Positions 1-8,008 of a stretch of DNA of 34,981 nt are shown here, one piece after another. Every line of letters begins with the position of its first letter. The first letter of the stretch is position 1. The notes below the pieces were generated by a model. The model did not search any database and had not been told where the DNA came from. It was given only the letters and a program-made list of their open reading frames with translations. The stretch lies in assembly GCF_001571345.1 (NCBI RefSeq), contig NZ_BCTP01000032.1, forward strand, positions 1 through 34,981, read 5' to 3'. The stretch comes from Komagataeibacter xylinus NBRC 15237 (GTDB lineage: Bacteria; Pseudomonadota; Alphaproteobacteria; Acetobacterales; Acetobacteraceae). Position numbers and translations under genes: made by a program.

Positions 1-7
1 CTTTCAT

Positions 8-415
8 ATGAATTCTGGATATTTTTCGGGCCGAAAAAAGATAAAGATCAGTCATGCAAAATCCATGCCGTTCCCAAAGGAAATAGCGGCCGTGGAGGCT
101 GGTATCGATGCCATTTTCAATAACGACTATTTACAGTTCATCAGGCGGCATAACGGCGCTGAAATCAGGAATGGATATTATGACATTTCTGAACCGCAAA
201 GTTCTTATGTTCGATATTTTATAGAAATAGAAGACATAGCTAGTCACATCTCCCTCATAGCAGATGACGAGACATCACAATATTTCTTTCCATTTGCGCT
301 TGGCAGCGGCGGCACGTACTTCCTGATGAAAAATAAAGGCGACGCTTGTATTTATTATTATGATAGCGACTACATGGGCCATGACGGCGCGCCTGCTTCA
401 GCCCGGATGTCCTGA
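8..415 (+). CDS. SUKH (SMI1/KNR4)-like protein, probably 3'-truncated
   Basis: A 135-residue protein resembling the SUKH fold: an N-terminal helix followed by DYLQFIRRHNGAEI, a middle Y-x-I-E-I-E-D segment, and the strand pair FPFALGSGGTYFLM then ACIYYYDSDY. SUKH proteins are often immunity proteins for contact-dependent or polymorphic toxins; that role is family knowledge and is not shown here, as no toxin gene is visible. The gene is AT-rich compared with everything downstream to about base 385, where composition turns GC-rich and the last residues (GAPASARMS) do not look like the usual SUKH C-terminal helix. I infer that the 3' end was replaced or lost. The reading frame is open to the left window edge, so the true start may also lie outside; the ATG at 8 has no visible ribosome site because only 7 bases precede it. 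Confidence 0.6.
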   Translation: MNSGYFSGRKKIKISHAKSMPFPKEIAAVEAGIDAIFNNDYLQFIRRHNGAEIRNGYYDISEPQSSYVRYFIEIEDIASHISLIADDETSQYFFPFALGSGGTYFLMKNKGDACIYYYDSDYMGHDGAPASARMS

Positions 416-449
416 TCGAAGCTGCTTCCCCGGAAGCGTCTCCAGTTTG

Positions 450-1406
450 TCAGCCCTGCCCACGCAGCACGCGCCGCAGGGCATGGGCGCCATATTTTAT
501 GGCAGCACGGCCTGCGGGCAGAAAGGCGTAAAAATTGAGGAACCCATGCACCGTGCCGCGCCAGGTGCGGGTTTCAGCCGTGCCTCCCGCCTGCTGCAGG
601 GCATGGGCGTAGCCGGTGCCTTCATCATGCAGGGGGTCGCATTGCGCCAGCCCGATTACTGCAGGCGGCAGGTCCGCGAGCGAGGGCGCGAAAATGGGCG
701 CAAGCCGCGGATCATGCAGGTCGGCTGGCGTGCGGATATACTGCTCGGCATACCATTCCATCAGCTTGGTTGAGAGCATGTAGCCCGTGGCATAGGTCTC
801 GCGCGAGGGCACGTCACGCTCCCCATACAGCGAGGGGTAATAGAGCAGTTGCATAGCAAGCGCCGGGCCGCCCCGGTCACGCGCCATCTGGGCCAGCACG
901 GCGGCCAGCGTGCCGCCCGCGCTGTCACCCGCAACGGCAATCTGCCCGCCCCAGCGATGCGCCTCGCCCGCCAGCCACTGCAACGCCGCCCAGCAATCCT
1001 CCACCGCATGGGGAAAGCGGTTCTCGGGCGCAAGGCTGTAATCGATGGACAGCACCGCCGCCCCCGACTGCCGCGCCAGCCTGCAGCATATGCCGTGATG
1101 CGAATTCAGCCCGCAATGCACATACCCGCCCCCATGCATGAACAGCACAACCCCACGCACCCGGCCATAAGGCACATAAAGCCGGGCGGCCATCAGGCCG
1201 TCACGCCCGGGCACGCGGCAGTTGATCACGCGCCGCACCTGCAGCGAGGACAGCCCCATGGGAAAACATGGGCGGTCGAGCTTGCGGCGCATGTCCTCCA
1301 GCGTGTGTGGCTCGACGTTGCGCCGCCGCGCGTGCCACCAGTGCATGCCACCCAGCAATGTGCGGGTGAGCAGGCCAGGGCGGGAGGCAGCGGTTGAGTC
1401 GGGCAT
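450..1406 (-). CDS. alpha/beta hydrolase, HSL family (esterase/lipase-like)
   Basis: A 318-residue serine hydrolase of the hormone-sensitive-lipase (family IV) type. Visible motifs are the oxyanion-hole HGGG at 91-94, the nucleophile elbow GDSAGG with Ser162, the acid Asp257 in CDPLHDEG and His287 in TVHGFL, so the triad is complete. Such enzymes hydrolyse short acyl esters in the cytoplasm; the substrate cannot be told from sequence. There is no signal peptide. The start ATG (complement of 1404-1406) has AAGG about 7 bases upstream. The gene stands alone, convergent with the SUKH-like gene and divergent from rnpB. Base use is like the core genes to the right, so it is probably native. Confidence 0.85.
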   Translation of the reverse strand: MPDSTAASRPGLLTRTLLGGMHWWHARRRNVEPHTLEDMRRKLDRPCFPMGLSSLQVRRVINCRVPGRDGLMAARLYVPYGRVRGVVLFMHGGGYVHCGLNSHHGICCRLARQSGAAVLSIDYSLAPENRFPHAVEDCWAALQWLAGEAHRWGGQIAVAGDSAGGTLAAVLAQMARDRGGPALAMQLLYYPSLYGERDVPSRETYATGYMLSTKLMEWYAEQYIRTPADLHDPRLAPIFAPSLADLPPAVIGLAQCDPLHDEGTGYAHALQQAGGTAETRTWRGTVHGFLNFYAFLPAGRAAIKYGAHALRRVLRGQG

Positions 1407-1463
1407 GAAGCGCCTTTTTGGCTGGAAAACGGATTGAAAGGATACAACCCCCTCATTTATCGC

Positions 1464-1492
1464 TTGACGCTACGCGCATGCACCGCCAGTTT
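1464..1492 (+). promoter_or_regulatory. candidate rnpB promoter
   Basis: TTGACG at 1464-1469, a 17-base spacer and CAGTTT at 1487-1492. The -35 is good and the -10 is weak, but the distance to the 5' end of the RNase P RNA (1499) is what a sigma-70 promoter would give. Inferred from position and one good box only. Confidence 0.35.
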
Positions 1493-1498
1493 CCGCAT

Positions 1499-1910
1499 GC
1501 CAGACGGTCGGACGGTCGCTGCCACGTGGTCATACGCGTGATGGAGGAAAGTCCGGGCTCCACGGAAAAACGGTGCCGGCTAACGGCCGGCGGGGGCGAC
1601 CCCAGGGACAGTGCCACAGAAAACAGACCGCCCTCACGGCGGCGCACGCAGCAATGCGGGCGACGTTGGGGGCAAGGGTGAAACGGTGCGGTAAGAGCGC
1701 ACCGCATGCATGGTAACATGGATGGCAGGGCAAACCCCACCGGGAGCAAGACCGAATAGGAACGGCGGATGGGCCGCAAGGCGCCATCAGGGGTTTTTCC
1801 GCCCTGTCGTTCGGGTTGGTCGCGTCAGGTGCGCCGCAATGCGCATCGCAGAGGAATGATCGTCCCGCCCTGCAAGGGGCGGACAGAACCCGGCTTACAG
1901 ACCGTCTGGC
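1499..1910 (+). ncRNA. rnpB: RNase P RNA (M1 RNA homologue)
   Basis: Catalytic RNA of ribonuclease P, which trims the 5' leaders of precursor tRNAs. The conserved blocks appear in order: GAGGAAAGTCCGGGC at 1544, ACAGAAAACAGACCGCC at 1616, GGCAAGGGTGAAACGGTG at 1671 followed by GGTAAGAGCGCACC, then GAATAGGAACGGCG near 1754, GGTTGGTCGC near 1815, AGAGGAATGATCG at 1850 and ACAGAACCCGGCTTACAG at 1883. The ends were set from the closing P1 helix: GCCAGACGGTC (1499-1509) pairs perfectly with GACCGTCTGGC (1900-1910). The length (412 nt) fits bacterial type A. It lies between a hydrolase gene and the dcw cluster, on the same strand as the latter. Confidence 0.96.
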
Positions 1911-2110
1911 ATTTTCCCCATATCCCGAATTCAACCGCCCTGGGCGGGGCGCTCTACCCAGAGTTGTTTACAAGTATTAACGCCAAAGAACAAATCATAA
2001 ACAAGGCACATTCCTGCCATATTGCGTGCGCCCGGCATGGTTTTACATGCCACATCACTCACCTGTGCTGCAATAACAGTATTTTTCGGCCATCTTTCCT
2101 GCATCTTTAA

Positions 2111-2137
2111 TTGACCCCCCATAAAATCCCATGTTAT
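2111..2137 (+). promoter_or_regulatory. candidate dcw (mraZ) promoter
   Basis: TTGACC at 2111-2116 followed by TGTTAT at 2132-2137. The spacer is 15 bases, shorter than ideal. The elements interleave with the MraZ boxes at 2117-2141, which fits a promoter repressed by MraZ, but the exact -10 is uncertain. Confidence 0.35.
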
Positions 2138-2141
2138 CCCA
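2117..2141 (+). promoter_or_regulatory. MraZ operator, three direct repeats
   Basis: CCCCA (2117-2121), TCCCA (2127-2131) and TCCCA (2137-2141), separated by exactly five bases each (TAAAA and TGTTA). On the minus strand these read TGGGA-N5-TGGGA-N5-TGGGG. E. coli MraZ is known to bind TGGGN repeats with 5-base spacers in its own promoter and to repress the dcw operon. The boxes lie about 100 bases before mraZ, so autoregulation is the natural inference. Confidence 0.8.
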
Positions 2142-2237
2142 TGCTCACACCAGATTCAGAAAAGGGGCGCGGTAACAGGCGCCACGGGGGCTGATCACTG
2201 GCTTTTCGAAATTTGCCGAGGGAGGGCATCGCGCAGC

Positions 2238-2714
2238 GTGAGTGTATTCCTGGGCACACACCAGAACCGGCTGGATGCAAAAGGACGGGTTTCCATTCCC
2301 TCCGCATTCCGTGCCGCGCTGCGTGCCCGGGCCAAATCGGGCGAACCGCTGGCCATCCTGCGTCCGTCCCATCTGCATCCTTGCCTTGAGGCATGGCCCG
2401 CTGATGCTTTTGCCGCACTGACCCGCCCGCTGGATGAAATGGACATTTTTTCCCAAGATCACGACGACCTGGCCACCGCCCTCTATGCCGATGCCTATCC
2501 GTTCGAGGCTGACCGCGAAGGTCGCATCCTGCTGCCCGAATCCCTGCGTGCCCATGCGGGCCTGACCGATCAGGCCACCTTCATGGGGCTGGGCCGCACC
2601 TTCCAGATCTGGGAGCCGCAGGCAGCAAGCGCCCGCCGGGCCGATGCCCGCCTGCGCGCGCGCAGCCTCACCACTGGCCGGGGCGTGCCGCCCGCCACGG
2701 GCACGCCGTCATGA
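2238..2714 (+). CDS. mraZ: transcriptional regulator MraZ
   Basis: A 158-residue protein with the two SpoVT/AbrB-like halves of MraZ, each marked by its D-x-x-x-R signature: [11 protein letters not shown] near residue 11 and [11 protein letters not shown] near residue 94. MraZ forms a ring-shaped oligomer that binds repeats in its own promoter, and such repeats lie at 2117-2141. The GTG start is chosen because the conserved N-terminus ([17 protein letters not shown]) begins there and GAGGGAGGG lies about 11 bases upstream. The last 20 or so residues (Arg/Ala/Pro-rich) go beyond the usual MraZ length. It is the first gene of the dcw cluster, and its stop overlaps the rsmH start by four bases. 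Confidence 0.95.
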   Translation: MSVFLGTHQNRLDAKGRVSIPSAFRAALRARAKSGEPLAILRPSHLHPCLEAWPADAFAALTRPLDEMDIFSQDHDDLATALYADAYPFEADREGRILLPESLRAHAGLTDQATFMGLGRTFQIWEPQAASARRADARLRARSLTTGRGVPPATGTPS

Positions 2715-3712
2715 ACGGCCCCTTCCCCCCGCACGATCCCGGCCATGTGCCGGTGATGCTGGCCGAGGTAATGGAGTACCTCGCCCCGCATGATGCCGGT
2801 CGTTACGTGGATGGCACGTTTGGCGGCGGCGGGTATGCGCGCGCCATCCTGGCCAGCAGCAACTGCCAGTTGTGGGGCATCGACCGCGACCCCGCCGCCA
2901 TCGCGCGCGGCGCGGCCCTTGCCCCCACCTTCCCCGATGGGCATGGCGGCACGCGGCTGCACCTGCTTCATGGCGGCTTTGCCGACATGGCGGCCCTGCT
3001 GGCCGAAGATGAGGTGACGAAGGTGGACGGCATCGTGCTCGACCTGGGCGTGTCGTCCTACCAGATCGACGAAGCCGAGCGCGGCTTCTCCTTCCGCATG
3101 GATGGCCCGCTGGACATGCGCATGAATGACACGGGACCGACAGCGGCCGATGTGGTCAATACCCTGCCCGAGGAGGAACTGGCCGATATCATCTACCATT
3201 ATGGCGAGGAGCGCCTGTCGCGCCGGGTGGCGCGCGCCATCGTGACGGCACGCGCCGAGGCCCCGCTGCTGCGCACCACACAGCTTGCCGACGTGGTGCG
3301 CTCGGTCGTGCGCCCCGACCGTTCGGGCATCGACCCTGCCACCCGCACGTTCCAGGGGCTGCGCATTCACGTCAATGACGAACTCGGCCAGATCCGCTCC
3401 GTGCTGGACCAGGCCCCCGGCCTGCTCGCGCCGGGCGGGCGGCTGGTTGTCGTCTCGTTCCATTCGCTGGAAGACAGGCTGGTCAAGCAGGCCATGCTGC
3501 GCGCGGCAGGCCGCGTGCCCGCCCCCTCCCGTCATGACCCCCGCGCCATGACCGAGCGCGCAGGCCCCACCAGCTTCAGGCTCCTGACCGGACGCCCCAT
3601 CCGGCCAGGTGCGGAAGAAACCCACCGTAATCCACGTGCACGCAGCGCAAGACTGCGCGCGATGGAATGCATTGCCCCCCCATCCACCGCAGCATCGGAA
3701 CCTGCCGCATGA
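2711..3712 (+). CDS. rsmH: 16S rRNA (cytosine1402-N4)-methyltransferase RsmH
   Basis: A 333-residue SAM-dependent methyltransferase (also called MraW) that makes N4-methylcytidine at position 1402 of 16S rRNA in the decoding centre. The SAM-binding motif [16 protein letters not shown] lies at 32-47. Also visible are [37 protein letters not shown] and the [12 protein letters not shown] motif typical of the family. Length is normal. ATGA overlaps join it to mraZ upstream and ftsL downstream, so all three are probably translated together. The C-terminal part ([16 protein letters not shown]) also matches the usual family ending. Confidence 0.97.
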   Translation: MNGPFPPHDPGHVPVMLAEVMEYLAPHDAGRYVDGTFGGGGYARAILASSNCQLWGIDRDPAAIARGAALAPTFPDGHGGTRLHLLHGGFADMAALLAEDEVTKVDGIVLDLGVSSYQIDEAERGFSFRMDGPLDMRMNDTGPTAADVVNTLPEEELADIIYHYGEERLSRRVARAIVTARAEAPLLRTTQLADVVRSVVRPDRSGIDPATRTFQGLRIHVNDELGQIRSVLDQAPGLLAPGGRLVVVSFHSLEDRLVKQAMLRAAGRVPAPSRHDPRAMTERAGPTSFRLLTGRPIRPGAEETHRNPRARSARLRAMECIAPPSTAASEPAA

Positions 3713-4485
3713 GTCGGTTTGTCACGCTTTTCTTTGCCATGGTGGCGGCCGTGTCCGGTCTGTTCCTTTATAACAAGAAACAGCAGACCACAGCACTCGA
3801 CCACCAGATTGCCCAGATCGTGGAGCAGACGGAGCGTACCCGCGCACAGACCGCCATGCTGCGCGCCGAGTGGGCCATGCTGAACCAGCCCGACCGGCTC
3901 GGCACGCTGGCAAGCCGTTACGACAAGGCGCTCCAGCCCGTCTCGCCCACGCAGTTCGTGCAGATGTCGGCGCTGGGCGCCCACCTGCCGCCTGTTGGCG
4001 TGCCCTCGCACCACCCCGTGCCCGCCCCCCGTGCAACGATGGTGGCCACCCTTGCCGCCGATCATGCAGCCCCCGCCCCCGCGCATGAGGCCGTGGCCGC
4101 CCTGCCCGCAATCGCCACACCGGCCACGCCCGCCCATATCGAACACGCCATGGCGGCCCTCCCCACCCACCATGCCGAGCCGACCGCCCAGCATGACGGA
4201 CTGGCCCGCGCCATGGCCCAGATCGAGCCGCGCGCGCCCGTGCATGCCGCCCCCGAGCATGCCCGCCCGCCCGAACGCATGGCGGCAGCCGAGCCCGTGC
4301 ATCTGCCGCCCAGCCCGCGTGAGAGCATGATCACCCCGGCCCGCATGGCCGCGAGCGACCGCCCCCGCAGCCAGAACATAGCCGAGGCGGCATGGCACCC
4401 CACCGCCCCGCCCCGCATGGGGGGCAGTTCGCTGGGCACGCCGCATGTGACCAGCCTGCCGCCGCCGGTGCCCGTCAGCAACTGA
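3709..4485 (+). CDS. ftsL: cell division protein FtsL-like, with long low-complexity tail
   Basis: A bitopic inner-membrane protein of the FtsQLB divisome complex, assigned mainly by position between rsmH and ftsI. Residues 1-4 are cytoplasmic, about 5-22 form a membrane helix ([18 protein letters not shown]), 25-60 are a short coiled coil, and [19 protein letters not shown] near 52-70 matches the conserved FtsL ending. The start is the ATG at 3709 that overlaps the rsmH stop; an in-frame ATG at 3667 inside rsmH would add 14 residues ahead of the membrane helix and is rejected. The odd feature is size: 258 residues against about 100-120 for most FtsL proteins. Residues about 93-258 are a periplasmic Pro/Ala/His/Met-rich stretch with no recognisable domain. 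Confidence 0.85.
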   Translation: MSRFVTLFFAMVAAVSGLFLYNKKQQTTALDHQIAQIVEQTERTRAQTAMLRAEWAMLNQPDRLGTLASRYDKALQPVSPTQFVQMSALGAHLPPVGVPSHHPVPAPRATMVATLAADHAAPAPAHEAVAALPAIATPATPAHIEHAMAALPTHHAEPTAQHDGLARAMAQIEPRAPVHAAPEHARPPERMAAAEPVHLPPSPRESMITPARMAASDRPRSQNIAEAAWHPTAPPRMGGSSLGTPHVTSLPPPVPVSN

Positions 4486-4523
4486 TCGTCCTTTTCCTAC
4501 CGGCCCTGTAGCCCGGAACCCGT

Positions 4524-6530
4524 ATGCAAAATCCTTTGAGCAACCAGCCAGACAGAGGTGGACAGGCTTCCCCCGGGGGGAGCCTGCGCACGCTTATGGC
4601 GCAGGACCGCATGCATGCGCGGCTGGTGGTTGTGGCCGGGGGATTCTGCCTGCTGTTTTCAGCCATTGCGCTCAAGCTGACGCTGGCCACGATCATCAAC
4701 CCCCTGCCGCCGCAGCAACAGCAGATCGCGCCGCAGGTGCCGCCCATACCCAAAAGCGACCCCAAGGGGATGATCGCGGGCGACGTGGTGCTGCCGCAGG
4801 TGCATCGGGCCTCGGTCACCGACCGCAACGGGCAGGTGCTGGCCATGTCGCTGCCCGTCGCCCAGGTCTATGCCAACCCGCAGGAAATGATCGACGCAGC
4901 CGATGCGGCCCACCGGCTCAAGCTCGCGCTGCCCAGCCTGGACGAAGCCGAGACGAAGCGCCGCCTGTCGCTGAACAAGCAGTTCGTCTATCTGGCGCGT
5001 GACATCTCGCCCGCGCAGGAACTCGCCATCAACAACCTTGGCATTCCCGGCATCTATTTCGAACCCGGTGAACGCCGCCGCTACCCCATGGGCCGCGTGG
5101 CCGCCCATATTATGGGCGGGGTGGATATTGATGATCACGGCGTGGCGGGCATCGAGCGGTATTTTGGCAAGCGCCTCGATGGCGACAGCCAGCCCCTGCG
5201 CCTTTCTCTCGACGTACGCGTGCAGAACGTGGTGCATGACGAACTTCAGGCGGCGATGGACATGTTCCAGGCCATCGGTGCCTGCGCCATCGTGATGGAC
5301 GTGCATACCGGCGAGATCATCACCATGGTCAGCCTGCCCGATTATGACGCCAACGACTTTGGCCGCGCTGCCCCCGATTCACGCTTCAACCGCGCCGTGA
5401 CGGGCATGTACGAACCCGGCTCGACCTTCAAGCTCCAGACCGTGGCCATGGCACTGCAGGAAGGCGTTGCCCATATCTGGGACAGTTTTTCGAGCACGCC
5501 CATCAAGATCGGCCGCTTTACCATATCGGACATGAAGAACGACCATTTCGCCCCGTGGCTGTCGCTGCCCGAGGTCATGGCCTATTCTTCCAACCCCGCC
5601 GCCGCCCATATCGCACTCGATGCGGGCGCACCCCGCCAGCAGGAATGGCTGCGCAGGATGGGCTTCTTCTCGCGCGTGCCGATCGAACTGCCCGAGGCGG
5701 GGCGGCCCATCATCCCTTCCGTGCATAACTGGGGGGTTTCGACCACCATGACGGTGGCGTTCGGCCATGGCGTGGCGGAGCCGCCGCTTTCCATCGTGCG
5801 GGGCACGGCGGCCACAGCCAATGGCGGCTTTCTGCTCCGGCCAACCCTTGTCGCGGCCCAGAGCCCCACCGCCACGGATGCGCCCACCGATGCCGATGCA
5901 GCCATGCCCGCCGATGCGGAGCGCCTGATCTCGGCTGCCAATTCCGATATCCTGCGCAGGATCCTGCGCCTCGACGTGGCCAAGGGCACGGGGCAGAAGG
6001 CGGAATCACCGGGCTATTACGTGGGCGGCAAGACCGGCACGGCGGAAAAGATCGGCGCGCATGGCGGCTACCTCAAGCATGTCAACGTCTCGGCCTTTAC
6101 CGGCATCTTCCCCATGAATGCGCCGCACTACGCCATCTACGTCATGCTCGACAGCCCCAAGCCCACCGCCCAGACCCATGGCTGGACCACGGCGGGGTGG
6201 AACGCGGCTCCCACGGCCGCCCACATGATCACGCGCATCGCCCCCATGCTCGGGCTGTTTCCCGATACGCAGCATGAAGCCGCGATCGAGGCCTCGCTGG
6301 CCATTCCCATGCGGCCTGCCGTGCCGCGTGGCTACCGCGCGCTCGGGCCGGGCTACGACCCTGGCACGGCCCGGCTGCATGAGCACGAGCATGAAACCGC
6401 TCCCCGCGCCGCCGCCGCCCGCACCCATGCCGCGCGTGACGTGACCGAGGCAGCACCCGCCAGCCATGCCCTGCATGCCCGCAATGAAGCCGGGCGCGCG
6501 CCCGGCCACCACCAGCGCGAGCGGGGATGA
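4524..6530 (+). CDS. ftsI: peptidoglycan D,D-transpeptidase FtsI (PBP3)
   Basis: Septal class B penicillin-binding protein that cross-links peptidoglycan with FtsW as its glycosyltransferase partner. 668 residues: cytoplasmic N-terminus, membrane helix about 34-56, a PBP dimerisation/pedestal domain about 90-260 and the transpeptidase domain. Active-site motifs are SxxK at Ser300-Lys303 (STFK), SxN at Ser355-Asn357 (SSN) and KTGT at 503-506. The start ATG comes 38 bases after ftsL, one of only three real gaps in the cluster. After the catalytic domain there is a tail of about 65 residues rich in His, Ala, Arg and Glu (AHIS-type repeats such as HEHEHE) that ordinary FtsI proteins of about 580 residues lack. 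Its stop overlaps murE by four bases. Confidence 0.96.
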   Translation: MQNPLSNQPDRGGQASPGGSLRTLMAQDRMHARLVVVAGGFCLLFSAIALKLTLATIINPLPPQQQQIAPQVPPIPKSDPKGMIAGDVVLPQVHRASVTDRNGQVLAMSLPVAQVYANPQEMIDAADAAHRLKLALPSLDEAETKRRLSLNKQFVYLARDISPAQELAINNLGIPGIYFEPGERRRYPMGRVAAHIMGGVDIDDHGVAGIERYFGKRLDGDSQPLRLSLDVRVQNVVHDELQAAMDMFQAIGACAIVMDVHTGEIITMVSLPDYDANDFGRAAPDSRFNRAVTGMYEPGSTFKLQTVAMALQEGVAHIWDSFSSTPIKIGRFTISDMKNDHFAPWLSLPEVMAYSSNPAAAHIALDAGAPRQQEWLRRMGFFSRVPIELPEAGRPIIPSVHNWGVSTTMTVAFGHGVAEPPLSIVRGTAATANGGFLLRPTLVAAQSPTATDAPTDADAAMPADAERLISAANSDILRRILRLDVAKGTGQKAESPGYYVGGKTGTAEKIGAHGGYLKHVNVSAFTGIFPMNAPHYAIYVMLDSPKPTAQTHGWTTAGWNAAPTAAHMITRIAPMLGLFPDTQHEAAIEASLAIPMRPAVPRGYRALGPGYDPGTARLHEHEHETAPRAAAARTHAARDVTEAAPASHALHARNEAGRAPGHHQRERG

Positions 6531-8008
6531 CGCGCATGGACCTGACCGAACTCCTGCACCGCGCGGGCGTGGATGCCGTGCGGCCCCTGCCTGCCGCAAC
6601 CGGTCCCGTCACCAGCATTACGGCAGACAGTCGCGCTACTGGCCCCGGCGTGATCTTTGCCGCCCTGCGTGGCACGCGGGTGGATGGGCGGGCCTATATT
6701 CCGCAGGCCGTGGCCAATGGCGTCGCAGCCCTGCTGGTGCAGGCTGACCCCGATTTCGTGCCGCCGCCGGGTGTTGCCTGCGTGCAGGTGGCTGACGCCC
6801 GCCGTGCCGTGGCCCTGATCGCGCACGCGCTTGCCCCGCGCCTGCCCGCCAGTATCGCAGCCATTACCGGCACCAACGGCAAGACCAGCACGGCGGAGTT
6901 CCTGCGCCAGATCTGGGCGCTTCAGGGCTTGCAGGCAGGCACCATCGGCACGCTGGGCGCGGTGGCCCCCTGCCCGCTGCCTGATTGCGGCCCCGTACTC
7001 ACCACGCCCGACAGCGTGGGCCTGATGCGCCTGCTTGGCGCGATGGCTACGGGGGGCGTGGAGCATGTCGCCATCGAGGCGTCATCGCACGGGCTGGAAC
7101 AGCGCAGGCTTGATGGCCTCACGCCCTATGCCGCGGGGTTCAGCAATCTCACTCACGACCATCTGGACTATCACGGCACCACCGCGCATTACCGTGCCGC
7201 CAAGCTGCGCCTGTTCGACACGATCCTGCCCGAAGGCGGCATTGCAGCCCTCAATGCGGATATGGACGCCGAAACCTGCGCCGCCGTGCGCGCCATTGCC
7301 CGACGCCGCAACCTCGTGCTGCGCACCACCGGCACGCAGGGCACGACGCTGCGCCTGCTCTCCGCCCGCGCGACCCCCTTGGGGCAGGACCTGCGCATTG
7401 CCACCCCTGCGGGGGAATGCGCGGTCAGCATAAAACTGGTCGGGCGCTTTCAGGTTGATAACCTCCTCATGGCCGCAGCCCTTTCTGGCCGCGCGGAAGA
7501 TGCGCCTGCGCGCGCACTTGCCCTCCTGCCGCACCTGCATGGCGTACGCGGCAGGCTCGAACGCGCCGCCGTGCTGCCGGGCGGGGCCGCCGCCTATGTC
7601 GATTTCGCCCACACGCCCGATGCCATTGCCCGCCTGCTGCACTCGCTGCGCCCCCACACGCCGGGCAGACTGGTGATCGTGATGGGGGCGGGCGGCGACC
7701 GTGACCGGGGCAAGCGGCCCGTGATGGGCGCCACCGCCACGCAACTGGCCGACACCGTGATCGTAACAGATGACAATCCCCGCAGCGAGCAGCCCGCCGC
7801 CATTCGCGCCGCCATCATGGCGGCCAGCCCCGGCGCCATCGAGATCGGTGACCGCAAACAGGCCATTGCGGCGGGGCTGGACATGCTGGGTGCGGGCGAC
7901 GTGCTGGTGGTGGCGGGCAAGGGCCATGAACAGGGGCAGATCGTGGGTGATGCGGTGCTGCCATTTGATGATGCCACGGTGATCCGTGGCCTGACGGGGA
8001 CTGAATGA
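6527..8008 (+). CDS. murE: UDP-MurNAc-L-Ala-D-Glu:meso-diaminopimelate ligase MurE
   Basis: A cytoplasmic ATP-dependent ligase that adds the third residue of the peptidoglycan stem peptide. 493 residues in the three-domain Mur ligase layout: the UDP-substrate domain, the ATP domain with ITGTNGKTS (Lys119 in the P-loop), and the C-terminal domain. The DNPR motif at 416-419 is the signature of enzymes that use meso-diaminopimelate rather than lysine. The start is the ATG overlapping the ftsI stop; a second ATG three codons on is an equally valid biochemical start. It overlaps murF by four bases. Confidence 0.97.
   Translation: MTRMDLTELLHRAGVDAVRPLPAATGPVTSITADSRATGPGVIFAALRGTRVDGRAYIPQAVANGVAALLVQADPDFVPPPGVACVQVADARRAVALIAHALAPRLPASIAAITGTNGKTSTAEFLRQIWALQGLQAGTIGTLGAVAPCPLPDCGPVLTTPDSVGLMRLLGAMATGGVEHVAIEASSHGLEQRRLDGLTPYAAGFSNLTHDHLDYHGTTAHYRAAKLRLFDTILPEGGIAALNADMDAETCAAVRAIARRRNLVLRTTGTQGTTLRLLSARATPLGQDLRIATPAGECAVSIKLVGRFQVDNLLMAAALSGRAEDAPARALALLPHLHGVRGRLERAAVLPGGAAAYVDFAHTPDAIARLLHSLRPHTPGRLVIVMGAGGDRDRGKRPVMGATATQLADTVIVTDDNPRSEQPAAIRAAIMAASPGAIEIGDRKQAIAAGLDMLGAGDVLVVAGKGHEQGQIVGDAVLPFDDATVIRGLTGTE

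Larger units (their letters stand above)
1911..2237 (+). other. intergenic gap between rnpB and mraZ
   Basis: 327 bases with no convincing gene. The stretch 1960-2110 is clearly more AT-rich than the flanking genes, as expected for a promoter region. A short inverted repeat (CCGC at 1935-1938 with GCGG at 1944-1947) follows rnpB but lacks a T-run, so it is a poor terminator. The right half holds the MraZ operator and the mraZ ribosome site GAGGGAGGG at 2218-2226. Small ATG frames in the gap have no ribosome site and no recognisable product. Confidence 0.6.

Noticed and set aside
1935-1950. Short GC inverted repeat after rnpB as its terminator
   Set aside because: The stem is only four pairs and no T-run follows.
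1977-1991. CtrA-like site (TTAA-N7-TTAA) before mraZ
   Set aside because: Only the first half (TTAA at 1977-1980) is present; the second half reads GAAC.
2570-3625. A 351-codon minus-strand frame opposite rsmH
   Set aside because: It is His/Gly/Arg-rich with no domain, and rsmH motifs on the plus strand are complete.
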